Source: Axinella damicornis
Taxonomy: Eukaryota > Porifera > Demospongiae > Axinellida > Axinellidae
Direction of reading: 5' to 3'
Assembly (NCBI GenBank): GCA_963931865.1
Contig: OZ007514.1
Span: 3,960,084-4,024,083, forward strand
DNA: 64,000 nt
Part shown: positions 31,361-43,000 of the stretch, in pieces
Layout of the letters: every line of letters starts with the position of its first letter
Numbering within the stretch: position 1 is the stretch's first letter
Notes under the pieces: model-generated
What the model was told of the DNA's origin: nothing
Databases searched by the model: none
Seen by the model: the letters and a program-made list of their open reading frames with translations, nothing else
Program-made: the position numbers and the translations under genes

Positions 31361-34278
31361 TCAGTGAGAAGATGGGGGGAGATGGAGGAACAGTACTGCT
31401 AGCAGCAGCAGATTGATGGCAACGCTGGCCACGAGAACCAGGCTGACACACCGCATGTGGGAATACCAGGTCTTGCGTGCTGGAGAGAGGAGGAGGGGAG
31501 GGGAGGGGAAGAGAGGGGAGGAGGGAGGAGTAAGGGGGAGGAGGGTAGGAGGAGAGGGGGGAGGTAGGGAGGAGGGAGAGGAGGGGAGGAGGAGAGGGGA
31601 GAAGAGGGGAGGAGGAGGGAGGAGGATGGTAGGAGGAGGGGGGAGGGGAGGAGGAGTGAGGAGGAGGGGAGGAGGAGGTAGGGGAGGAGGAGTGAGGAGG
31701 AGGGGAGGAGGAAAGGGGAGAAGGGGAATTAGGTTAGAAGTTGTCAACGGCAACAAGGCTAGGTTTCTATTATAGAGGACCTAGTTGCATGCATGAAAAT
31801 AGTCAGTTGTGGAGCAGGAACACTATGCACCAAAGTTCTTTACCAGAGTGACACAAAGTGTTTAAATTCTTGCAGACACCAACCTTTCCTTCTTGGCTGT
31901 CTCCTTGGCAACCTATGTCCTTCTCGTTGCTTTGACAAGTCCTCATACCCACCCACGCCATTACACATCACATAACCATTGCTGTTCACTGGTCGAGGAG
32001 TTTGTAAGCTCTCTCGAGTGAGGGGGTCTTTCGTTGTAGGAGAACGAAGGTGGGTGTGGCCTTGGGGGGATGTTGATAGGGGCAGTAGTGAGGAAAACGC
32101 CCCCTGAGTGCTGTCCCGGAGAGAGAGTGCAGCTGTGGCAGAACTGATGCTATACCTTTGATGGTGGAACCTTGCTGGCCAAACGATCGGTTTCCCATTA
32201 CCAGCTATGAGGGAGGAGGTCTCACAATGGTCCCCTGGCGATGGCGGCAGCTCCAGTCCCCCATCACAACTTGTCTCAAGGTTTGCTGTTAATCCAACCG
32301 AGGAGGAGGAGGAGGTCGTTGTCATTGGTTCGGGGTAATTGCTCCATGTGCCACTGTCACTGTTACTTGGCAACAGCTCCATCTCCTGCAAAGTCTTCAG
32401 CCAAGACTTAGGGTTGGGACTACCACCTGTGGGGTGTAAAGGGCAAAAACAAATAAAATCCACCTGTGTGTGGATCGCATATTCAAACGTTCAACAAAGG
32501 TCACTGTATGGTGGCAGGTGTGATCCCAGAAACAGCTAGCTCCATGGCTACTGGGTGTAGGAAGCTGACCAGGTGGCCAATTGTTTGTTTGCAACCATCA
32601 ACCTTTGTCAGGAAACATCTTTTGCTAGGAAACACCTTTCGCTAGGAAACACCTTTTGCTAGGAAACATCTTTTGCTAGGAAACACCTTTGCTAGGAAAT
32701 ATCTTTTGCTAGGAAACATCTTTGCCAGGAATTCGACAAGTGAGAAGTTGTAGCCAGACATCATGGACTAGTGCCACTTGGCCACACACCTGGCGAACAC
32801 TAAGACATCTTACTTCTTCAGGAAGTACTAGAGACAGTTCCACTACATGGCAAACAGATAATTTTGTGGACTGCATGCACATCAAATTATGGCAGCCATT
32901 CTTGAATTTGGTGTTCATGCACATTCTCGTTTTGCAAAATATTAATTCAAACTCTACTCTTTCGAGGGGCAACCGCACTCCTGGTAGCCTAGCCGCGTTG
33001 CAACCCCGGTTGCGACTCGCCGTAGCGCAAGCTAAGTATTGCAATTCGTTCCAATTAACGCACATGCCACGTGGCAACCACGCTCAGTCGATCGCGCGCG
33101 AGCAATGCAATGGCGACCGAAGGAAGACAAGACATTATTACAGCACTCACAACTTAGCCAGCACGGTGAGTTTGGCATGCAAGCGTCAGTGAACGACAGC
33201 GATCACGGCCGTGTTGTCAGAATCTTCGTGTGCCTTCCTAAGAACGGTACTGCCACCGGAAGTCGATGGAGCGCTCGAGCAATGGCGGCCAACAGCGAGA
33301 CAAAAGCGCTCATATCTCCACCACCAAGGTGAGTTTCAGCACCAACTTTTATCATTCAGGTCAGTGCATGATAGCGATCACGGCGGTGTAGTCAGAATCT
33401 CTGTAGGCCAATCCTAAGTACTCAAACATTATTTATATTATTTATATTGGATTATTTACGCGGCACTTTATTTCCTATACCAGGAGTGTAATCACTGCTA
33501 AAAACTACAATGGATGTTGGATGGGCAGTCCTAACTAACTGGCATACATGTACATCAGGGTGTATCAAGCTACCGAGTCGCCGACCATCTTCGGTGGCTT
33601 GATATGCCCTTGGATCCACACAGGACATACACATATTGTGGCACTGTCTTCCAATGCTCAGTCCCCCGAACGATGACTGGATGGTGGGTTGTTCCGTCAT
33701 CTTTTGATCTCCAAGCTCCTCCACTGCTCTCTGTTTCTTCACAACCTTCCATCTCCATAGCAACCGAGATGACAGTCGCAGGACAGAGATGGTTGCTAGG
33801 AGACCACCACAGACTGGTTCCACCCGCTTGCCTGCCAACAAGTGCAATCCACCATTGTAGCTCACAAGAATGTTAGCAGCATCCAACACACCAAGAACCG
33901 TGCCTACTCTGCAGCGGACAAAGGAGAGAGAGTCATCAAACTTTCATAATCTGAGCTTCAAGCTATTATTGCCTAACCTCGTTCCCAGGCTCCCCATGTT
34001 GCCACGCAGGGGGGAGTCTGGGAATGAAGCTGGTTGTTGACAACCTTTCCTAATCTGAGCTTCAAACTGCTGTTAATTAGCATCATTCCCAGGCTCCTCT
34101 TTGCACAGCAACATTTCACAGCCATGCAGGGGGGAGCCTGGGAAAGAGGCTAGTTGTTGACAACCTTTCCTATTGTACAGTGTAAGTGATCAAACGAATG
34201 TTTAGTTCAAGCAGCTATTAGGTGTGCACTATTAGTCCTGGCCCCCAGTTCCTTCACCTACCAGTAGGGGAGGGGGGT

Positions 34279-34313
<35 letters not shown>

Positions 34314-37300
34314 GGGGAGGCGGGCGACTGGTCAGTAGGGCCAGCAAGGGTGGGCTGGTGAATTGTACGTGACCCCAACCTGGATCCATGGTTGGATTGG
34401 TTCCACTAACGTAGGTGAGGAAAGGAGCGGCCAAGAGTTTCTGTAATCGTTCTTCCATGTATATAGCTGGTTTTCGATTGAATGTGAGTATAGAAAATTT
34501 GAAGCAGGGGCTGATCAATTTGGTCAAGTTCTGAACCAAAAGTTCTGAAATCCCATGGCTGTGCCAGGCTTGACCTACACTGGATGGGTTTGGGAACCAG
34601 ACTAGTACAACCCTCCCTACTTACTAGCCTCGTCCCCAGGCCACGCAGAGTCGACTCAGCACGGCCTGGGAACGAGGCTACCTACTTACCTAGAGGTGTG
34701 TTGACTGGCAGTCCACAGGATGATATCCATCAACAACAACAGGACACTCAGAGCTGTCCTGTAGGTCACAATTCCTGCAGTACCGAGAATACCTCAATCT
34801 CATATTAGGTAAGTTGTTTAGCAATCATTGCAGCCTTGTACCCACTAGTCTTGTTCGCAGGCTCTCGTTCTCGAAAGCCTGGGAACGAGGCTATACCGGG
34901 TATACATATGTACCCACATGGAAACAGGAGCTGCATGTGATTTCAAAAACACCTTGAAAGTGAAACGATTCTATACAGCTGGTACCTAAGTTTGGATCAC
35001 AAGGGCACGTACTAGACTAAGATTGTGTCCTAGCTTGTGTGAAGTGGTTAGACTAATATTGCATGGCATAATAGTAGAAAACGGCCAAATAGGTAGAAAC
35101 GGCATAAAACAATTTTGAACAGAAAGGTCACTCAGATACATGTAAGAACCTTTGATTGGGTCACATGGCTCTCCGACATGATCACTGCATATACTTGGGT
35201 GGGCAATAACAGATACACTGTATAGGCTGTGCAGGTGGCTTGCTAGGACTATATAGACCACAGACTTAACTTACCAGACAGCCAACAGATGGTGAACATA
35301 GTGACACACCACAACCTATCCAGCCAGCTAAACCGGTTAAACTGGTTGGACATGCCAGCATTGATGTGGACCAACTGTATCCTAGGTGTCCTTGCCGGAC
35401 AGGTCCTGTTGCCATCGTTAGGCAACTGGGATAGAAACTCCGCCCCTCCTGGAGACCGATGTTGTGGCAGCATTCCAACAATGTCCATGTGTTTCTGGAA
35501 GTGAAGCAGCTGTTCCGTGTCCAGTGGTGTTGTACACTTAGCAATGGCTGAGTCATCATAGCAGTTGGAGTGTGTAAGGAGAGTCATAGCACCCATAATG
35601 GAAATGACAATGGCAGTCCATTCCAGTACCCTGAGTAGTATCTTGAGTAGCCACCGGCTTCTACCAGCACTGTTTCCAGCTGACTAGACAGAGAGAGACA
35701 AAATGGAAGTGGTGATGCTATTAGGAGGGGGAAGGAGGGGAGCAGGTGTGGGTGAGAGGGAATCGAGGAAGGGGGTGTGGAGGGGAGGAATCAAGGGGGA
35801 CGAAGGGAGGTGGTGTGGAGGGGAGGGAATCGAGGGGAGGGAATCGAGGGGAAGGAATTGAGGGGGGGGGGGGGGGGGGGGGGGGGTGTGGGGTGTGGTT
35901 GGGTGGAGGAGGTACGGAAGAGCCAGCCTCGTACCCAGGCCTTCAAATCGCGGGGGAAAGGCCTGGTATACACTGTTTGCGCATGCGTTTAATTTAAATG
36001 TGAACATTACGTCAATTTTAATTGTTACGTTTGTGAATGGGTTGGGCTTAACCGATGACGTTTGCGTAAACACACCCGCCGTACCCGCGTACGCGTGCAT
36101 GAGAGCGATCAAAGGGCTCACAACAAGCACACCACAGCTCTTTCCACTGTCTACAAGTCCCTTCTTGTACATGTAGCTACACTGTAGTCCATGAGGAAAG
36201 GGAGCGCTTGGTAGCACAGGCTCTTGCCATAGCCAGTAGGTAGCTAGCCACACGAACACGTCGCTGCCTTCGTACACAGCTCTCATGGAGGAGCGCTGCT
36301 CTTCTTTCACAGTCATCCGTGTCATTTTCAGCCTTCGCAAAGCATAGGAAAGAGCCTCAGAGAAACTACTACCACCGGAACTTTTGCACGCCATGATTGC
36401 TACTCGTCGTTCGTTGCGGTTCTTCTAGGAATGTAAACGTAGACGTCATTCGACGTCATTGTTTCACGGAAGAATACCGAGATATCCTATTTTCCAAGAT
36501 TTTGGGGGAAATTTAGCGCATGCGCGAACAGTGTATACCAGGCCTTCCCCCCGCGATTTGAAGGCCAGGGTACGAGGCTACGGAAGAGGTGGAGGGGAGA
36601 AGGTATTTGTAGGAGGGGATGGAGGGAGGAAGTGTGGTGGAGGGGAGGAGTTGTTGGGTATGAACACCATTGATGAAAACTTTATCAATCTGAGGGTTCC
36701 AACATTGCAAGCAGCAGGTGACATCAGGAGTGAGGGTATCTAAACCAAACCCTAACCACCATTCAGTTTCATGATTGTTTACAGTGTGGTCTCAGCCAGT
36801 CTGTTTGTAGGTAACCAGCCAAGAATGGTCTGGGAACGAGGCCAGGCTACATGTAAATCCAGTGCACTGTTTCATCCCGATGTACAACCATACCTTTATT
36901 CTTCCTCTGTTGATTGTAAGTCTGCTACCGTCGGCCAGGAGGAGTTGATGGATCATGTGATTCCTGTGGTTGATCTCATTGGTCACTCTCTGCTCACACA
37001 GGCCACACAGCGGGTAAAGTTTTTCCACCGAGCGCTCATAGTCCGCTGCCTCCTGCTCAAACAACTCCTGGGAAAAAGTTACGTGTGGTGTGAAATACTA
37101 TGTGATGTCACATAGTGTCATTATGTATGTACATTGTGTTATATCACATAATCTGCAGTGCTACACCTTGTGAAATACTATGTGATATCAATATCACATT
37201 GTGTTAATATTGTGTTGTCATAATCTCCTACTAGGTGATGTCATTGTGTTGTTTGTATAGTCAGCGTGTGTGCTCAGAAGTAGCCTATCGAAATATCATG

Positions 37301-39664
37301 TGATTATACAATACGAGTCAAACCATGCACAATTAGCACATATGACGCTCAGACATTGTACGAAGATGAGGATAAACAATGCTGGCTGACTCAATGGAGC
37401 TCCAGGAACTGCTGGTCAATCAGACCTGCTCTGTTGTTGGCCCTGCAAGTGTCTCATGTATCTTAGCAACCCTCTCACCTCGCAGGTAGGCTGAAAGGCA
37501 GCCAGCTGGGCCATCTTCAAGTGTAGGTTCAGCTGACACCGAGCACAGAGGATCTCCGAGGAGGAAGTGGGTGGGGCAGTACCATTAGGACCTGCAATCA
37601 CAGTGGGAGGGGCTCATTGCTAGGGTCTGAGTGGGTGGGGCTACCTGCAAGCAGTATATACATGACACTAGTGACCACCAGACCAATGTTCAGGTCAGGA
37701 ATCACCCTACATGTAGTTGTCGTAAGGGTAATTTTCTGGAAGCTCAAAAGTTGATTCTGATGGAGCCTTGACAGCTTATCACTCCTGCATGACCAGGATA
37801 TGAGCACAAAGCGCAAAAGAGGGCAGAAATACCGCATACGTGCGAGTGCCTGTCAGTAACTTATTACTAATATTGAAAGCAGCTGTTCAGTCTAGAATTG
37901 AACATCTTCTGTGTCATGCCATTTCGTTCAATCCAGCAAATTGTGCACGTCTCAGTTTGATATCAGTGAGTAGTTTTGCGTCCATATGACTTCCTACTGT
38001 ACAAGTATGCAGACTTTAGTTCAAAGGTTAGATCAGTGACTTCCTTGATCTTACCAGTACACACAGTTTACTACCATTTTCATGAACCGTTTTCATGAAC
38101 CTTGCAAATTGGAGACGGTAAACGGAGAACGTCAGGTACAGGCATACAGGGTCAGACCAGTATAGTACTCTTATTACACACTCTACTAACAGCTTAGCCT
38201 CGTTCCCAGGCTCCTCCCCAGCTTTTTGCCGCATACTGTACAAAAAACGGGGAGAGAGCCTGGAAGATTTCATCACGTGCACGATGACGTACTATGCGTG
38301 GTTTTAAGCCGTGTTCATATTGTAAAAGTTGCTGTCAGGACTCACAGTTGTTTGCTGTGGCCTTCCAAGGACTCCTCGCTGTCATGCTGAACGGCATTCA
38401 GTGCTGAGACCGTCGACAAGTCCTCAGCACGACTGAGAACTGTACTGACACAGGTTAACGAATGCATGGGCAATAATTCAATTACCAAAACCACGCATAG
38501 TACGTCATCGTGCACATGATGAAATCTTCCAGGCTCTCTCCCCGTTTTTTTGTACAGTATGCGACAAAAAGCTGGGGAGGAGCCTGGGAACGAGGCTACT
38601 AACAGCTAGCTACGGAGTTTGGTCGCTGCTCTCAGTGATAGAGAGAGATCGACCTGAATGGATTCATGCACTTGGCGTGCAAATTTGCTGATTGAATTTT
38701 TGTGTAACCGTTTTGAGTTTACCGTCTCCACTTTGGAAGGTTCATGAAAGCTGCAGTAGCTAGCTCAAAGGTTAGTTCCTAAGACCTGGAATGAGTGCTT
38801 CTGGCGGGAAGTAAGTGTATCAGGGATGCAGGTATACCCTAAACCCTAGAAGTAAATCTGAGACGTGTACATTTTGGTAGATGAGATGGGGTTAGACGGG
38901 ATCATGAGTTCAGATTGCAAGGAGAAAATTGCACATTCATTTACAGAGATTGAAGACTGGAAGATGCTGTAACCCCCCCCCGTCGTAAAATCATGGAGAA
39001 AGGAGAGTCTTGTAAATGGGCTTGCTAGCCATCGTATCTCCACTGATGCGAAGCACCATTGTGTATGTTTGTGGCTGTAGTCAGCAACTTAACGCACACG
39101 GGGTGATTGTTGAGTTCATCTGTTGGAATTCCTACATTCTTCTGCTACACCAGGTAGTAAGCTCATGTACCGAACCTCCTTTCTTTCTCTGGTCACCAGG
39201 TCTGGTTTGCCATTAGCGATAGTTTCGTTCCCAGACCTCACTTGGAGTGGGGTCTGGGAACGAGACTAGTTTGCCACCCTGTGTTGTGGCTTGTTTACCT
39301 CTGCTGCAGTATCTGATGGGTGTATCTGCTCCATCAGCGTGCTGTTCCGCCATTTCCTTGTCGTACCCTCCATCCTGTCAGCAAGATGGCGACAAAGCCA
39401 TTCAAGTATATGACACGTTTACAAGTTTAATCCACCCAGTGATAGAGCTCTGACTGAAGTATGCACACACACCTCAGTAAAGCCGTTATACTGCTGACAG
39501 TGGCCGCACGTCCAGCCATTTTCCTGGTAGTTGCCCAATTGTTTACAGTGGCAGAACCAGCACACGGCCTCCTTCCGCCTTCCGTGCCTTATTAGGAGAC
39601 AGGGCAAGGCGCACACAAAGCAACAGAACACGGGAACACAGATATACAAGTATGCGACCGTCAT
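31361..39664 (-). CDS. TMEM201: TMEM201/SAMP1/NET5 (Ima1-type) nuclear envelope protein homologue, complete, 9 exons
   Basis: Exons (5' to 3' on the minus strand): 39664-39473, 39374-39299, 37591-37479, 37067-36894, 35683-35275, 34774-34690, 33908-33574, 32426-31884, 31479-31361. They total 2046 nt, 681 aa, with consistent phases; human TMEM201 is of similar size. A first transmembrane helix (about residues 3-25) is followed by the Ima1-N zinc region with four CxxC pairs at 35/38 (CWFC), 53/56 (CGHC, in CGHCQQYNGF), 105/108 (CARC) and 148/151 (CGLC). More hydrophobic segments follow (WTAIVISIMGAMTLL, ALSVLLLLMDIILW, VCGGLLATISVL), then a Ser/Pro-rich region and a C-terminal anchor (VSLVLVASVAINLLLLAVLF). 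The family sits in the inner nuclear membrane and links it to the cytoskeleton and spindle. The donor of exon 7 (CTCG/GTAGCT at 33574) is chosen by phase and is the least certain boundary. It diverges from the liprin gene. Confidence 0.87.
31490..31735. repeat. GGA/GGGGA purine-rich tract in TMEM201 intron 8
   Basis: Purine-rich on the plus strand (AGGAGGGGAGGAGGAG variants), hence a pyrimidine tract on the transcribed strand, abutting the acceptor of the last exon at 31479. Confidence 0.85.
32608..32731. repeat. About 20-bp minisatellite (AGGAAACAYCTTTTGCT), 6-7 units
   Basis: Seven tandem copies, some 19 bp, within TMEM201 intron 7. No coding frame. Confidence 0.85.
33160..33425. repeat. 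Local duplication around a plus-strand first-exon-like sequence
   Basis: The block AGCGATCACGGCSGTGTWGT with its flanks occurs twice (about 33165-33240 and 33330-33418), each preceded by a GTGAGTTT donor-like site. Between them, an ATG at 33283 in good context opens a 16-codon frame MAANSETKALISPPPR ending in a strong donor AG/GTGAGT. It may be a fragment of a first exon and promoter on the plus strand. No downstream partner exon was found. Confidence 0.35.
34625..34680. mobile_element. 56-bp MITE, TAGCCTCG family, exact 9-bp duplication
   Basis: CCTACTTAC at 34616-34624 and 34681-34689, only 10 bp from the donor of TMEM201 exon 6 (34690). The target duplication overlaps the donor signal: the duplicated bases read GTAAGTAGG on the gene strand. 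Confidence 0.88.
35924..36580. mobile_element. 657-bp foldback element carrying a broken RecQ-helicase-like fragment
   Basis: Arms of about 65 bp (AGCCTCGTACCCAGGCCTTC at the left, complement at the right) flank unrelated DNA. Target 9-mers CGGAAGAGC (35915-35923) and CGGAAGAGG (36581-36589). It sits in TMEM201 intron 4. The interior, read on the minus strand, holds the coding fragment annotated at 36105-36394. Confidence 0.85.
36105..36394 (-). pseudogene. RecQ-type helicase N-terminal fragment, frameshifted, captured in a transposable element
   Basis: Starts at an ATG (MACKSSGGSSFSEALSYALR), continues with KEEQRSSMRAVYEGSDVFVWL, and ends with SCGVLVVSPLIALM. These match the motif 0/I region and the VVSPLIALM (motif Ia) region of RecQ helicases. 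Between them the expected Walker A (TGYGKS) is present only in another frame: a duplicated GCTA near 36245 shifts the frame, and a second length change near 36185 returns to it. No downstream helicase motifs are present. Seen: the motifs and the shifts. Inferred: capture of a first exon from a host gene by the surrounding element. Confidence 0.75.
38195..38598. mobile_element. 404-bp foldback, TAGCCTCG family, exact 9-bp duplication
   Basis: CTAACAGCT at 38186-38194 and 38599-38607. Arms of more than 110 bp are almost perfectly complementary (CACGCATAGTACGTCATCGT in the inner right arm), leaving a loop of about 170 bp. TMEM201 intron 2. Confidence 0.9.
39214..39268. mobile_element. 55-bp MITE, TAGTTTCG family
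   Basis: GTTTGCCAT (39205-39213) and GTTTGCCAC (39269-39277) flank it. The left end carries a 6-base extension TAGCGA before TAGTTTCG, as in the element at 4407. Only 30 bp from TMEM201 exon 2. Confidence 0.8.
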
Positions 39665-40010
39665 CTCTGTCGATCTACACGAAATCTGCTCAAGTTCCAC
39701 GTGTTTCTTTTTTCAAACTCCAATTAGTGAGCACTTGTACGATTTCGCACATGATCAATGTGGCTGTTAATTAAATCTGACAATTAATAACTACCTGACG
39801 TTGTAGGAGTGCTGTACTCTGTACTATGCTGCAGTTACTGGCTGCACCTTTCAGCTAGTTCCTCATCGTAGGCGATCGTGTACTTTGCGAGGGTTGAATC
39901 TTTCTACACCGAATGCGATAGACGAAGACGAACGCAGCAGGACCTTGAGGAAGAAGAGGAAAGAAAACCTACACTTGCACAGAGTATTAATTTGCCATTG
40001 CATTCCGTTT
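39665..40010. promoter_or_regulatory. Probable bidirectional promoter, TMEM201 homologue / liprin
   Basis: Only about 350 bp separate the start codons of two divergently transcribed genes, so they must share this space for 5' UTRs and promoters. No TATA box was identified with confidence. The assignment rests on gene arrangement only. Confidence 0.45.
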
Positions 40011-43000
40011 ATGCTTATGACGGAGATGGCAGCAGTGCAGCAGCGCACTCCCACGCCTGTGGACCCAAAACAGCGTACCGCCTTCATTGAGAGTATGGAA
40101 GAAGAAATGCGAAGAGTTGCAGAGCATTTAGAGCGGCGTGGTACTCGGCGCGGGGTAGTGGCCTACAGTAGCAGCCGGCCGGCGTACAAAAGCATGGAGG
40201 CCGTGAACGGTTGGAGTTTCAGTGAGGGAAGCGGTTCCGAAGCAGGAGCGAGACGGAAGCGGATCAATAAACACCCGCGGACACTCTCCATGCCGCCAGA
40301 AGAAGATCCGCCCAGCGGACCAAGGGTGCCACTGTCCGCACCTCCAACGGAGACATTACAAGTAGATGAAAGTCGCGAGGGATATGGCGACAGCAGACCG
40401 CCTGAACATTCTGATGAATCTCCCAAGCAGAGTCTCTCTAAGAGCTTCTCCATGCCCCAGGCACTGGGATTTGCTGAGCTGGTTCCTGAGGCTCTGAAGG
40501 ATCCGACCACCACCGTCAGATCTCCACCTCCCATTCCCCCCAAACCGAAGAGCAGAGTTAGGGAAACAGTGCAGTGTCTGAAGCAGACAGCACCCCTCGA
40601 GAGCCAGGCTCCGCTTGCAGCTGCAATCATGGACATTGATGCCAGCAGAGAGGACTCTAATGCAACTCCCACTCCATTATTTTCTCCCCCTCTTGGGTAC
40701 ACCGATGGAAACAGAGAAGATCTTGACACAACTCCAACACCAATGTCTCCTCCCCCTCCCTTCCCCCTTCCTGCACGCAAGCCACTCACGCAAAGAAGCA
40801 GAGAGGAGCCTTCACCCCCTCCTGTACCCATGCATGGAAGCAGAGAGGAGCTTGGTGCAACTCCCACACCAATCTCTTCTTCCTCTCCTCTCCTTCACCA
40901 CACCGATACCAGCAGAGAGGAACTTGATTCAACCCCTACTCCAGCGGTATCACCTCCTCCTCTTCCTCCGAAACCCTCGATTCCTCCACCTCCACTGGAC
41001 TCACCTCCTCCCTTCTCCCCCTCTCCTTCCCCTTCTCCCTCCCCTTCTCCCTCCCCCTCTCCATCCTCCTCTCCCAGGCACTCCCCGCCTAAAGCGATCG
41101 CCAGCTCTGCAGATAGCAGTGACATGGAATGTAAGATTTCCGGAGCTCCTCCTGAAAATGATTGTAATACAAACGTCCAGCATTCTGCAGTTGATTCCTG
41201 GCAGGTCTCAGCGCCTGAAGTCAAAAGTCTTCCACTGAGAAGTAGTGCTCCAGCGAGGCAGAACAGAAGCTCTCAAGATGAAATGGTCATGAAGTCCGCA
41301 AGGGAAGAACATGCCCACAAACATACGACGGTTGCTAGGCATGAGTTTCGCTCGAACGCCGACAACAGGATTCACATCACTGTGTCCAGTTCGATGGACA
41401 AATCTCGTGTGATTCGCAAGCCATCACGAGAGGACATTGCCCTTCAGATCAAAGAGCTGCAGATCTTGTTGAGAGAGAAGGAGGAGGACTTGGAGAGGAG
41501 AGAGCGACAGCACGCAAAGGAGCTACACCAGAGAGAGGAACAGATCAAGAAACTGTCCAAAGAGAACCACAAACTCGAGAGAGAAAAGTGGGAGCTTTTG
41601 AAGCGGGCTAGAGATGCTGCAGAGAGGTCATTACACCTGAGGACGCAGTTGAACATGAGAGAAGGGACGTACCGCGGTGTGCAAGGGGAGCTTGATCGAA
41701 CCAAAGATGAGCTTCTCTCGGTCAAATCTGCCAACACTAGCCTGAGGGCACTCCTGAGTGATCTAAGAGCCCCACGGGCCAGTGTGGATGTCGGGATCCA
41801 AGTTGAAATCTCTGGCACACTGCGTCGCAATCGCAGCATGGAGTTGGCGTTTGCACAGGGCGAACTCTCCCAGGAGCAGGACAATGGATTTGAACGGTTT
41901 GTGGAGTACCGACACTCTACCAGCACACTTGGGGATGCTTGGCCGGATTATCGCTCGGCCCGGGCTAGTAGTGTGGCCAGCTTCGATTCATCGACCTTTG
42001 ACCCTGACAGCCGTGGGACAACCCCGGTTTCACATTCGATGACACCACAGCCGCCACGTTCAGTTCCCTCAACGCCACAGCCGGGGGAGAAATCGAGGAA
42101 GGAGCGGAAGAAGAAAACTCCTCTGTTTGGGAGGCTGAGGAGGAGTGCAGGGAAGGGAGGGAGTGTGAACAATGTTGGTGAGTTGCCAGTTGATATTTGT
42201 GGCATATATTCTCATGCTGATTTTCTTTGCAAGGCAGTTATGGGATTGGCAAATATCTAAGATTGCTTCTGTATCCACTTGTGTTAAGTGGTGCTAATTA
42301 GGTTGAGCTGGGGTATTAGCGCTAACTGGTACGTTAACAGCTGCTAACGTTCGTTTCGCCGAAATGTTAGCGCACTTGTGTGGCTTGTACTAGTAAACAG
42401 GTCACCTTACCGCATTCAGAGTTTGTTTAGAAACAAAGGTGGGCTGTGTGATCCCCAGCGCTTATGGGTGCAGTGGGCTTCCCCATGTTGCCATAGGAAC
42501 ATTCCAGTATGGTTTGTTTGTTTGTTTTTGCCTGTGTGGCAGAACTATTTCAGTGTCCAAGGCTACCATCAGTCAGTTCATTTAGATTTTGTTATGTAGC
42601 ACCAACGGGTCTACCAGAATGGTGTCTAACGAGGGACTGGATTAGGTCCCCATGATTAGCAGCTTAATATCATCCTTCTTGTGGTAGGGCAGACTGCACA
42701 TTGAAGCACGATCAAAGAATCCCTGTTGCCTCGCAGGGCTGGGACTTCTAGATCCACAGTCTAGCACTTTAGCCGCTTGGCCACCAAACATCTCCAGCCA
42801 TTAGTCAGCCACTTGTGTCAAGGCTTGGCAGTGGGAATGTATAGGTACATTGATAGCATCCCGCTGTGGGAGTGTACATTTAGCACTGAGCATAGGTTCA
42901 CCTGCATAGCTGGCATAGCACAGTAGGGCAGAGGTGAGCCTGATTTGCCTGCGCCTATTGGTATGTGCTGCCCAGTGTGGCTTGGTCAAAAGCTGCTGGG

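Noticed and set aside
31361..31756. 131-codon frame rich in Pro/Leu
   Set aside because: Only its last 119 nt (31361-31479) are coding, as the terminal exon of the TMEM201 homologue; the rest is the GGA-rich intron.
32709..33192. Open frames on both strands within TMEM201 intron 7
   Set aside because: They overlap each other without splice support and the gene's phase joins 33574 to 32426 directly.
34258..34539. Candidate TMEM201 exon with a Pro-run
   Set aside because: The proline run is a poly-G homopolymer, and the stretch with possible splice sites stops in the phase required by the flanking exons.
39885..40010. N-terminal extension of the liprin frame from a TTG
   Set aside because: There is no ATG upstream of 40011 in this frame; the open stretch is more simply 5' UTR.
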